The notes beneath the pieces were generated by a model. It saw only the letters and a list, made by a program, of their open reading frames with translations. It ran no database searches and had not been told where the DNA came from. Positions 32,941-43,059 of a DNA stretch of 64,000 bases are shown in pieces. This stretch comes from Symbiodinium natans (taxonomy: Eukaryota; Sar; Dinophyceae; Suessiales; Symbiodiniaceae). The stretch is from contig CAJNDS010001302.1 in assembly GCA_905221605.1 (NCBI GenBank), positions 327,501 to 391,500 on the forward strand. Direction: 5' to 3'. How positions within the stretch are numbered: the first letter of the stretch is position 1; each line of letters starts with the position of its first letter. The position numbers and the translations under genes are program-made.

Positions 32941-32991
32941 CTGCAAATTGTGCAGCTTGCACAGACTCCACAGCGCAAAACCTCCAGGGCC
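32941..32991 (+). CDS. Candidate exon
   Basis: CCGGCAG|CTGCAA to AGGGCC|GTCTGC, 51 nt, open as LQIVQLAQTPQRKTSRA; a TTTAGGG array follows directly. Confidence 0.3.
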
Positions 32992-33589
32992 GTCTGCGTT
33001 TAGGGTTTAGGGTTTAGGGTTTAGGGTTTAGGGTTTAGGGTTTAGGGTTTAGGGTTTAGGGTTCAGGGTTCAGGGTTTAGGGCGAGGGGTAGGGGCATGG
33101 GGAAGGAGTTTCCATGAAGACCTACCGCCTTCGGCTGGCGCCGAGTTCAGGGTAACGTGCTCACTTAAAGTCTTGCATTGTTGTATCCCATCAACCTGAT
33201 GTAACTCGACCCTGAAAGTCCAAACCCGAGAACGTCGCCAAACCTTCACCCCTAGAACCCTAAGCAACCCCAACTCTAAACCCTAAACCATAAACACGAA
33301 ACCCGTTACCAAGCCCTAAACCCTAACAACGCTCCTGGATTTGGGATCCATACTTGAGTTTCTAGAGGCCACTTTGTTTGGAAATTTTTAGGGGTGTTTT
33401 ACAATAGGGGGTAAGGCTTTAGGGCTCGGCGTACGCTGCGCCCCAGGCCTTCAAACCCAAGCCCACATCCCAACCCCAAGCCCCAAAGCCCCCTAAATCC
33501 CAAAACCCTAAACCTCAAACCCCCAAAGCCTAAACCCTCAAAAGCGTCCCCTGAGTTGTGCATCTAAACCCTGACAACCCCTTCCCAAC

Positions 33590-33890
33590 CCCTAAACAAC
33601 CCCTAAACAACCCCTAAACCCCCTAAACCCCCCTAAACCCCCCTAAACCCCCCTAAACCCCCCTAAACCCCCCTAAACCCCCCCTAAACCCCCCTAAACC
33701 CCCCCTAAACCCCCCCCAAACCCCAAACACCCCGAAACCCCCTAAAAACCCCCCTAAACCCTAACCCCCTACCCCCCCTAAACCCCCCTAAACCCCCTAA
33801 CCCCCCTAAACCCCCCTAAACCCCCCTACACCCCCTAAACCCCCCTAAACCCCCCTAAACCCCCCTAAACCCCCCTAAACCCCCCTAAAC
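33590..33890. repeat. CCCCCCTAAA variant array
   Basis: About 25 units whose C run has grown to 5-7 while TAAA is kept, indicating slippage at the C tract. Confidence 0.95.
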
Positions 33891-33977
33891 CTGAACCCCA
33901 AAACCCCAAAACCCCAAAACCTTGCGCAGCAATTGCGCTCCCCGAGTTTTGCATCCTCCCGGTTTCCGGCACGCCTG

Positions 33978-34130
33978 AGACTCAGCAGCTGAGTGAGCAC
34001 ACTTTACACTTTTTGGGATACTCTAAGCCCCTATAGAATCTGAAAGTGTGCACTTTTTGGGGGCCTATGAACTCAGCCCTAAACCCTAAACCCTAAACCC
34101 TAAACCCTAAACCCTAAGAACTCAGCAACT
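33978..34130. repeat. Foldback element family C carrying a telomeric insertion
   Basis: Palindrome with ACTCAGCAGCTGAG on the left and GAACTCAGCAACT on the right, and inner CACACTTT/AAAGTGTG. Forty bases of CCCTAAA repeats (34078-34117) interrupt the right end and are flanked by the 9-bp duplication GAACTCAGC (34069-34077 and 34118-34126). The related element at 60235 has this site uninterrupted. The element ends about 15 bp before the ATG of calreticulin copy 2. Confidence 0.85.
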
Positions 34131-34144
34131 AAGGAGAGAAAACC

Positions 34145-37100
34145 ATGCGCCGCACCGCGGTCTGCCTCAGCTCCCTGGCCCTGGCCAGCGGGAAGGCGCC
34201 ATCTGGGGGGGGTTTAGAGTTTAGGGTTTAGGGTTTAGGGTTTAGGGTTTAGGGTTTAGGGTTTAGGGTTTTAGGGTTTTAGGGTTTTAGGGTTTAGGGT
34301 TTAGGGTTTAGGGTTTAGGGTTTAGGGTTTAGGGTTTAGGGTTTAGGGTTTAGGGTTTAGGGTCTAGCTTCGGGCCTGTCAGGGATCCTCGTGTCCATGA
34401 CAATAGCCAATAGCCGCGAGACCCTGAACCATGTCACCCTAAACCCTAAACCCTAAACCCTAAACCCTAAACCCTAAACCCTAAACCCTAAACCCTAAAC
34501 CCTAAACCCTGAGCCCCAAAATCCCCAAAATGCCAACAACTCGGAGACCCTGAAACCCCAAGACAAGAAGAACCTAAGCAAACCCGTGTTGACAACCCCT
34601 AAGCCCTAAGCCCTACTGCGATCATGGGTTTAGGATTTGGGGCTTGGATTTGGGATTGCTTTAGGGTTGAGGGCTTGTGGTTTCGGAGGGGGTTGGGATC
34701 GAGGATGGGTTTAGGGTTGAGGGTTGAGGGTTTAGGGTTTAGGGTTTAGTGTTTAGGGCTTAGCGACTAGGGTTTAGGGTTTAGGGTTTAGGGTTTAGGG
34801 TTTGGGTTTAGGGTCTAGGGGTTGCCCGATGGGCAGGTCTACTTCTCCGAGACGTTCGGCGATGGCTGGGAGCACCTGGTCTGATGCCCCAACCCCGAAC
34901 TCCAATTATCGGGTTCTTAGGGGGGGGGGGGGGGGGGGGGTTCATGGGGTGTGGTTGTTGAGGGTCAGGGTTTAGGTTTTAATTGTTTTTTGTGGGAGGG
35001 GGGGGGGGGGGGTGTTCATGGGTGGCTTTGTATTCATGGGCAGCGGTTCGGGTGTCAGGAAGAATGGCCCAGCCTTTGATGCGACGGTCCGGCCCCAAAC
35101 CTACACATGAAACCCTGCAACCCTACACCCTACACCCTACACCCTAAACCCTAAACCCTAAACCCTACACCCTAAACCCTAAACCCTAAACCCTACACCC
35201 TAAACCCTAAGCCCTCAACCCTAAACCCTAAACCCTAAACCCTAAACCCTAAACCCTAAACCCTAAACCCTAAACCCTAAACCCTAAACCCTAAACCCTA
35301 AACCCTAAACCCTAAACCCTAAACCCTAAACCCTAAACCTAACCCTAAACCCTAAACCCTAAACCCTAAACCCTAAACCCTAAACCCTAAACCCTAAACC
35401 CTAAACCCTAAACCCTAAACCCTAAACCCTACACCCCACCCTAGACACACCCAGGAGCCGATGGACACCCAGCGAGTGGAAGAAGAGCGACGGCACCCAG
35501 GGCACCTGGCAGCTCTCGGCGGGCAAGTGGCCACTGGGCGCCTTGAGGGTTCGTGGGTTCCTAAACCCTGAACCCTAAACCCTAAACTAGATGGTTTGGG
35601 GTGTAGGGTTTAGGGTTCAGAGTTAGAGTTTAAAGGTTTAGGGTTTAGGGCTTGGGGTTTAGGGTTCAGGGTTCAGGGTTTAGGGTTTAGGGTTTAGGGT
35701 TTAGGGTTTTTACGGTTTTTCAGGTGCAGGGTTGGGAGGATTTAGTTCCCTCAACCCTAAACCCTAATTAAACCCTAAGCCTTAAATCGGACCCTAGGTT
35801 TGGGGTTTAGGGTACATCCCTCTAAGCCCCCCGAAAAGCTTTTACTTGGCCACCAACTGAGCTTTAAGCTTGAGGTTTGCCAACGAGGCGGAGGACAAGG
35901 GCGTGCAGACTGCAGAGGACTCGAGGCCCGCGGCCTCTTACGTTTAGGGTTTGGGGTTTGGGGTTAAGGGTTTAGGGCTTGGGGTTTGGGGTTTCGGGTT
36001 TTGGTTTAGGCTTGCGGGTTTAGGGTTTTAACGTTTACGGTTTACGTTTCAGGGTTGTTTACGAAAACGGTTTCTCGGTGTCTCAAAAGGCTTTTTCAAA
36101 TGTGAGAGGTTTGAAGGGTCTGAGTGGCTCAACGTTTAGTAACGGGCCCTTCTTGTGCGAACTTCTGCCCAACAGTAGCAGCAGAGGTTCTTCGGCCTCT
36201 CCGCTGGCTTCGACTCCTTCAGCAACGAGGGCAAGGAGCTGATCATCCAGTACCAGGCGAAGTACGAGAAGGACATCGAGTGCGGCGGCGGCTACGTCAA
36301 GGTAGGGCCAAAGCTCAGCGATCCCAAGTCGTTCGGTGACCCCACGCCGTACAACATCATGTTCGGCCCCGACAAGTGCGGCTACACCAAGCGCACGCAC
36401 CTGATCTTCAGCTACAAGGGCAAGAACGTGTTGAAGAAGTCGGACCTGGCATACAAGCAGGAGGGCGAGGGCACTTCTCACGTGCAGCTCGGCACAAGGT
36501 GCCATATGTGGCCGTGTCTCCGCTAATGCACACGCATGCAGAGTAGTTTCAGCTGCTAATTCGCACGTATGCCCTTCGGTGTCGCATCTTGTTGGAACGT
36601 GTGCTCCTGAGGTACAGGCTGACCCTGAAGCCCGACAACACTGCGAAGGTGGAGATCGACGGCGAGAGCATCTACGAGGGCTCCTTGAAGGAGGACTGGG
36701 AGCTCTTGGCGCCCAAGGAGATCAAGGATCCCGAGGACAAGAAGCCCAGCGACTGGGTCGATGACAGCATGATGGACGACCCCGAGGACAAGAAGCCAGA
36801 TGGCTGGGTGGAGGAGAAGCGCATCGTGGACGCCAAGGCCAGCAAGCCGGATGACTGGGACGACGAGGAGGACGGCGAGTGGGAGGCGCCCATGATCGAC
36901 AACCCCGAGTACAAGGGCGAGTGGACCGTGAAGCGAATCTCCAACCCAGCCTACAAGGGCTTCTGGGAGGCCAAGAAGATCGCCAACCCAGAGTACGTCG
37001 ATGACGACAGCCTCTACAAGTACGATGACTTCGGCTTCATCGGCTTCGACTTGTGGCAGGTGAAGGGCAACACCATCTTCGACAACGTCATCATCACAGA

Positions 37101-38035
37101 TGATGTTGCTCGGCCCTAAACCCCAAACCCTAAACCCTGAACCCTGAACCCTGAACCTTGCAGATGTCCACTTGGGGCTTGAGGGGATCGCTTGAGGGTC
37201 TTTGCGGCTTGGGCGCTTGATATATGTTTGGGTTTATCGGTTGCGGCTGAAACTTGGGTTTCGGGGTTCAGGGCCTAGGAAAGTAAATGAGCACACGGGT
37301 CATTGCTGGTTCTCGAACGAGGGAAGTTTGGGGCTTCAGGAGCTTGTCTACGTGTGGCTAGGCAGAGTAGTTCCTACACATTTCGGTGTTTTGCGAACTG
37401 TATGGCTTTGTTGCTTGTTGCCAGAATGCCACAAGCTCAGTGTCTTCTCCGGCGGTGTGTCCATTAAGGAGCACTCATATTGCAAGAAGTCCAGTTCTAA
37501 TCTTGGGACTGTTCCAAGCGCATTAGGACGCCATACAGCTCCGAACCCATGCCTCAGCCCTCAACCCAAACGCTAAACTCCATAAACCTGAAACCCTAAA
37601 CCCCAAACCCTAAACCCTAAATCCTAAACCTGAAATCACATCAACCTGGACCACTTTCCGGTGGGTTTAGGGTTCCGGGCGAGGGGGGCCCAGACCCTAA
37701 AACCCGAAAACGCTAAACAGCGCCCCTTCCCAAGCCTCTCCAAACCCTCCTATGCTTACGAAACCTCCTTAAGGACTTCAAACCCTGTACCCTAAACCCT
37801 GAACCCGAAACCCTAAACCCTAACCCCTAAACCCTAAGCCCTACACCTCCGAAACCCCCCAAGACATCCCTCCCCAAAGCTCAGCCCCAAGCTGAGGTGA
37901 AGGAGGCGGATGCCTTCGTGGAGAAGTGGAAGGCCCTCAGCGAGGTGGAGAAGGCCCCCCCCCCCCAAGACAAAGGTGTTACGGCCTGCGTTTCGCGTGT
38001 TGTGCATAGGGTTTGGGGTCCAGGATGTATATATA

Positions 38036-38068
<33 letters not shown>

Positions 38069-40161
38069 ATGTATGTATGTATGTATGCATGCATGCATGC
38101 ATGCATGCATGTATGTATGTATGTATGTATGTATGTATGTATGTATGTATGTATGTATGTATGTATGTATGTATGTATGTATGTATGTATGTATGTATGT
38201 GTATGTGTGTGTATGTATGTATGTGTATGTATGTATGTATGTGTGTGTATGTATGTGTGTGTGTGTGTATGTATGTGTGTATGTGTGTATGTGTGTATGA
38301 TGTGTGTATGTGTGTATGATGTGTATGTGTGTATGATGTGTGTATGTGTGTATGTGTGTATGTGTGTATGTGTGTATGTGTATATGTGTATATGTGTATA
38401 TGTGTATGTGTACATGTATATATGTATATGTATGTATATGTGTGTATACGTATATGTATGACACACACGCACTTATTTGTATATACACATGAATATATTT
38501 CTAGATGCATACATATATGCGAACGTATATGCATATAGAAATGTTCTAGGACTTATAGGGTGGTTTACCGCCTTCATGGCTTGGGAGGGTTGTGAAGTTG
38601 CCCTCTAAGAGTTTCCACATGCCCAACTCCGACCAAGCGAGATTTGAGAAGAAAATGCTGGCCTAAGGCCAAGAAGAAGGAGGAGGATGACAAGAAGGCC
38701 GAGGCAAGCAGTCGTGAAGACGGTTTCTGTTCTGAGTCTTGAGCATCCCTTGGGATGACCCCCCTTGAAACTAAGAGTCCTTCGGAAGGACTACTAAACC
38801 CTAAACCCTAAACCCTAAACCCTAAACCCAAACCCATTATAGTCCTATTGAGGACTGTTAGAAAAAAGGGGGAACATCCCAAGTCTTAGGGCCATCCCTC
38901 ACCTGCAGATGCCAGAAACCCTCAGCTCCCAACCTCAAGCCCAGGGCCTAAACCCTAACCCTTTAAACCCTAATTAAACCCTAAACCCTAAACCCTAAAC
39001 CCTAAACCCTAAACCCTAAACCCTAAACCTCTCTTCATATATATATATATATTTATATTTATATTTATATTTATATTTATATGTATATATATATATATAT
39101 TTAAACCTTTGTAGTTTGTCGAATAAGTCAAGTCCTTCGTCGAATAAACCAAGTCCTTTGTCGAATAAGGCAAGCCCTTCGTCGAATAAGGCAAGCCCCT
39201 CGTCGACTAAGGCAAGTCCTTGGATGAAAACTTCATATTTTCTTAATGTTATGGGATTCTTTGGGCGGGTGGGTTTTTTTCCCTAAGCCTGGAACCCCCT
39301 AATGACTATGAATTCTCGAACAGTGACCCTCTAGACCCTAAACCCTAAACCCCAAACCCTTAAACCCGAAGGAGGCCAAGGCTGCGGCCGCAAGCTCTTC
39401 CGCCGACTCGGACGACGATGACGACACTTGTCCAAGGGCAGGGTTTAGGGTTTAGGGTTTAGGGTTTAGGGTTCAGGGTTCAGGGTTTAGGGTTTATAGG
39501 GTTAGGGTCTAAGTTGAGTGCCTTTTTGGGGTTTTGAGAATGTGTTGAGGCGTCAAGCCGAGGTTTTTTTGGATTTCAGGGATTGGGGATGCTTGAGCGG
39601 CGGGTCTCCCGGCTCTGTGTGTTCTTGGGCATTGGTAACCCTAAACCCTAAACCCTAAACCCTAAACCCTAAACCCTAAACCCTAAACCCTAAACATCAT
39701 GGCTTCAGGGAGAGTGGGTTTTATAGAGTTTTATAGTGTTCTTCAGAGAGGGGGGTTCCCAAGGTTCCCTAGTGCTCCCCGCTACTCCCTAAGGCTCCCT
39801 AAGCATCCTTAGCATTCCCCAGGAACCTACCCCCCCCCCCCCCCCCCCCCCCATGCTTGAGAACCCTATAAGCCTCTAGGGGTTTCAAGGCCTCCAGCCA
39901 CGCCCCAAGCCAAGCCCCACATTTCCTCTCATGAGGGAAGGCATTCCTTGTTTTGTAAGGGATAGAGTATTTGCAGTAGGTTGAGGATTGATATAGTTTC
40001 AGATTGCGGTTGAAGGCGTCTGGCTTGCATACCCTCAACCCCTAAACCCAAACCCCCCAAAAGCAAAAAAAACACACGGGCATTCCAGCCAAGCCGAGTG
40101 TCCCTCCATCCACCCCGTCCCAACTCGTGCCCAGGACGACAAGGACGAGGAGGAGGACTGA
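34145..40161 (+). CDS. Calreticulin, copy 2 (ten exons)
   Basis: Same product and domain order as copy 1. Exons: 34145-34195, 34837-34871, 35455-35529, 35875-35925, 36187-36483, 36612-37104, 37897-37953, 38668-38703, 39372-39422, 40135-40161; joined 390 aa. Signal peptide MRRTAVCLSSLALASGK. Exons 5 and 6 match copy 1 almost base for base, and so does the 128-bp intron 5. Exon 9 is longer and differs (EAKAAAASSSADSDDDD). The end is DDKDEEED, again without KDEL/HDEL. Donors: GC in introns 1-5, 7 and 8, GT in intron 6, GA in intron 9. Intron 7 contains a 400-bp ATGT microsatellite, and intron 8 a family A foldback and a 21-bp repeat. No frameshift or early stop is seen, so the copy appears functional. 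Confidence 0.92.
34210..34363. repeat. TTTAGGG array in intron 1 of copy 2
   Basis: About 21 units beginning 15 nt after the GC donor, including a few TTTTAGGG. Confidence 0.95.
35120..35430. repeat. CCCTAAA/CCCTACA array in intron 2 of copy 2
   Basis: About 44 units, among the longest in the window; starts as CCCTACA and becomes near-perfect CCCTAAA, ending 25 nt before exon 3. Confidence 0.95.
38030..38460. repeat. ATGT/GTGTAT microsatellite
   Basis: About 430 bp of (ATGT)n with an ATGC stretch and (GT)n-ATGT mixtures, in intron 7 of copy 2. Open frames here on both strands (Tyr/Val/Cys/Met or Thr/His/Ile repeats) are artefacts. Confidence 0.97.
38749..38883. repeat. Foldback element family A, split by CCCTAAA
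   Basis: Left end CTTGGGATGACCCCCCTTG, right end AAAGGGGGAACATCCCAAG, with about 45 bp of CCCTAAA inserted at about 38791-38835. Confidence 0.8.
39118..39222. repeat. 21-bp tandem repeat, five units
   Basis: Units resemble GTCGAATAAGGCAAGCCCTTC. The period is seven codons and the minus strand reads as repeated YSTKDL-type peptides, but the context is intronic (intron 8 of copy 2). A TA-rich stretch precedes it (39038-39102). Confidence 0.9.
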
Positions 40162-41657
40162 GAGGTCAAAGCCTGCCAAAATCCCCTCTCTTTGAGGCCC
40201 CCTGGTGGGAGACAGCGCAGAACCCCCATCAACTTTGTCGTCTTAACTTGGGTTGTTCCCCCTTTTCTAGTAGGCCTAAATAGGGACTGTAGTATCCCGA
40301 CTCAAGACTTAAGGGCCTGAACCGCGGATCATCGAAAGCCCGTAAGCTTTGATGCCAACTTCTTTGCCTTAATATACGATAATCGCTTTATGATCTGAAT
40401 CGCATTTTTTGATAGTATGAATTAACGTATATATATATATATATATGTGTATTTTAGATTTTAGACGTTGTTCTCCTAACATTCTTGGCCGTATTATCCT
40501 TTGTCGGCACTAACTCGAACCTTCCTCTTCCTTGGGAGGGGGGAGAGAGCGATTTATTCTCAACTCAGCAGTGCAGTCTAAACCCTAAACGCTAAACCCT
40601 AAACCCGAAACCCTAAACCCTAAACCCTACTTGCTTCGAAACCAATCGCGACTGCTCAGCACGCCAGGGGGCCCCCTGTGGCCACGTCTCACCTGCTCGG
40701 AGTAGACCGAGGCTTTAGCGCCCAAAGTTTGCGCCTTGAGGTTTGTGAGGGTTGAGGCTTTTCGGGTTTAGGGTTTAGGTTTTAGGAGTTTAGGGTTTAG
40801 GGTCTGAGGGTTTAGGGTTTAGGGTTCGGGGTTTGAGGGTTCAGGGTTTGGGGTCTGAGGGTTGAGGGTTTCAAACAATGATACCTTGTAAACCATCTGA
40901 AAAACGTAGAAAACCGATTAGCTATGGAACTTGGGCGGTGGCTTATTAGAGTTTAGGGTTTAGGGTTTAGGGTTTAGGGTTAGTTTTCTTGAGCTTGGGG
41001 TGCAGGATGATTTAGGTTTTGTGGCTTGAGGGGCTTCAGGGCTCTGAAGGGTTTCGGGCTGTCCTTTAAGGCTTTGAGGGTTTCCAAGCACTCCGACCTC
41101 AACCCCTTATTAGTCCCCCCCAAGGCCGTGAACGTGTGTGAGTTTGATTGCTCTATCGGCATGCTGGTGCCTAAGTCTCGGCAGTTTTGTCAGTCCAAGT
41201 TCGCCTTTAAACTTCGCCATGTCATAAGCGCAGCGTAGATTGCACAGCCTGGGTCGGAAGGGCCATGGCCCTGCCGGAACGCGCAGAACACTTGTAGGGA
41301 AGGGGAGGCCTCTCCATTCTCATGGGTAAAATTAGGATCCCTTTTTTGGGGTACCCTAAATGTTTCACCGCAGTCGCGGTTTCCCGTCACAGTGAAATGT
41401 TTGATAACCACCCAACATGGAGTCTTGGGTTCTTTGTTGGCCGTTGGGCCGTTGGGGCTTGTTAACGAAATGGAACTCTTGAGTTTTTGAGTCGGCTGTT
41501 GGGTGTTGGGCTTGTCTAATTGCTTTCAGGGCTTTGGGTTTTCAACGATTCACCGAGGACTTTGTTGCGCCTTTGAAGCTTAGCTTAGAAGGCACAGAGT
41601 CGGTTTCATCGTGGTTCGGGTTATCAGGGTCGTAGCTTGCCAGGTTTTTTCCTGCAG

Positions 41658-41776
41658 GGACCCCCGCCCTTCCCCGCTCAGACGATCACTCAAAAAGACT
41701 GGCGGCCGCCAACACTGGCAGCCTGCCCTCCGTACCAACTTCGCCAGCACGAAAACAGCGATTGGGCGCCGGCAAG
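41658..41776 (+). CDS. Candidate exon
   Basis: TTTTCCTGCAG|GGACCC to CCGGCAAG|GTTTAA, 119 nt, with a pyrimidine-rich acceptor and a GT donor. Open as GPPPFPAQTITQKDWRPPTL and on to YQLRQHENSDWAPA. Rich in Pro, Gln and Trp. A second frame is open. Family unknown. Confidence 0.4.
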
Positions 41777-41909
41777 GTTTAATACATACCGTTTTGCTTC
41801 TTGCAACTTCGATTACATTGCATGTTCTACATACATAACAATTAATTCCAGACACGGAGATTCTCTACATATATATATATGTACATACATATATATATAT
41901 ACAAACATT

Positions 41910-42020
41910 TATTATTAGTATTATTGTTATGATTATTGTTATTATTATTATTATTATTATTGTGATTATTAGTGTTATTATTATTGTTATTATTATGATG
42001 ATGATTATTATTATGCATAG
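41910..42020. repeat. TTA/ATT microsatellite
   Basis: Irregular TTATTATTG-type repeat about 110 bp long, with TA-rich DNA before it. Confidence 0.95.
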
Positions 42021-42507
42021 ACATATATGTATACTTGCACATGTCCTCGAACGATACCCCAAACCCGAACCTCGGTTAGGGTTCGGGGGTGCAGGGTCCT
42101 CGAACCCATTCGGGTTTAGGGTTTAGGGTTTAGGGTTTAGGGTTTAGGGTTTAGGGTTTAGGGTTTAGGGTTTAGGGTTTTCGGGTTTAGGGGTTTAGGG
42201 TCTTTAGGGTTTAGGGTTTTAGGGTTGCGCCGGAGCCTCATGCCCTCAAACACCCCCCCCCTCCCCCTCCCTGAATTGAGACACAAGTCACTGGAACAAG
42301 AGCCTCGGGCCTCAACCTTACGCCTAAATCCTAAACCCTATTAAACCCCAGACCCTCAACCCTAAACCCTGAACCCTGAACCCTGAACCCTGAACCCTAA
42401 ACCCTAAACCCTAAACCCTAAACCCTACACCCTACACCCTACACCCTTCACAAACTCCGGCATCCTGTCAACAACCGACCCTCAACCCTCAAACCTCAAC
42501 CCTAACA

Positions 42508-42678
42508 CCTAGGACCCAGAGCGGGCTCTTGTTCCCTGTTTTTAGGTTTAGGGTTTAGGGTTTAGGTTTAGGGTTTAGGGCTACTACGACCCAGAGTAGG
42601 CTCCTCTTCCCGGTTGTTCGGGTTTAGGTTCCCTCACAAGCCCCTGTGCAACAAAAAGGGCACCCTTTTTATGGGTTA
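42508..42678. repeat. Family D element with duplicated arm around TTTAGGG
   Basis: The arm AGGACCCAGAGCGGGCTC (about 42511-42535) recurs in diverged form at about 42587-42614 (CGACCCAGAGTAGGCTC), with only TTTAGGG-type repeats between them. The right part AAAGGGCACCCTTTT is shared with other D elements. Confidence 0.6.
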
Positions 42679-43006
42679 CTTTACGGTCCAGACACCTAAA
42701 GCGCCGAACCCTGAACCCTAAGCCCCTAACCCTAAACCATAAACCTAAACCCTAAACCCTAAACCCTAAACCCTAAGCCCCTAACCCTGTAGGCTGAAAA
42801 GCCTATAACCTGCAACTCCTCACCGCACCTTAAGCTCTAAACCCTAACATCTAGAGCCCAAAGCCTTAAGTCCGAAAACCTGCACTCCCAAATCCTACAC
42901 CCTAAACCCTCACCCGAAACCCTAAGCCCTCAACCCTAAACCCTAAACCCTAAACCCTAAACCCTATAAACCCTAAACTCTACCCGCCGCCGCGCCAGGC
43001 CCGCAG

Positions 43007-43059
43007 TTTTGTGAATTCGCCCCCTACGCCTTCCGTGGTTTTTGGCCCCCCTCGGAACC
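43007..43059 (+). promoter_or_regulatory. Conserved 5' leader of calreticulin copy 3
   Basis: CCCGCAG|TTTTGTGAATTCGCCCCC precedes the ATG by 53 nt. The same leader follows an AG in copy 4. A conserved block starting right after CAG is what a trans-spliced leader acceptor would look like in a dinoflagellate; a cis-spliced 5' UTR exon is the alternative. Confidence 0.45.

Larger units (their letters stand above)
30870..34144. other. Spacer between calreticulin copies 1 and 2
   Basis: 3.3 kb of telomeric arrays (notably 32117-32262 and 33001-33065), a C-rich variant array and a family C foldback. It also holds several repeat-free patches that read as exons of an unidentified gene, listed separately. 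No poly(A) signal is recognisable. Confidence 0.6.
40162..43059. other. Spacer between calreticulin copies 2 and 3
   Basis: 2.9 kb with less telomeric repeat at first (40162-42060), a partial family A element (40247-40310), a TTA/ATT microsatellite (41910-42020), a family D element (42508-42678), then CCCTAAA arrays up to the leader of copy 3. One convincing exon-like patch (41658-41776) is listed. Other unique patches show nothing supported. Confidence 0.6.

Noticed and set aside
37834-38538. Open frames of 95-217 codons with Tyr/Val/Cys/Met or Thr/His/Ile repeats
   Set aside because: Produced by the ATGT/GTGTAT microsatellite in intron 7 of copy 2.
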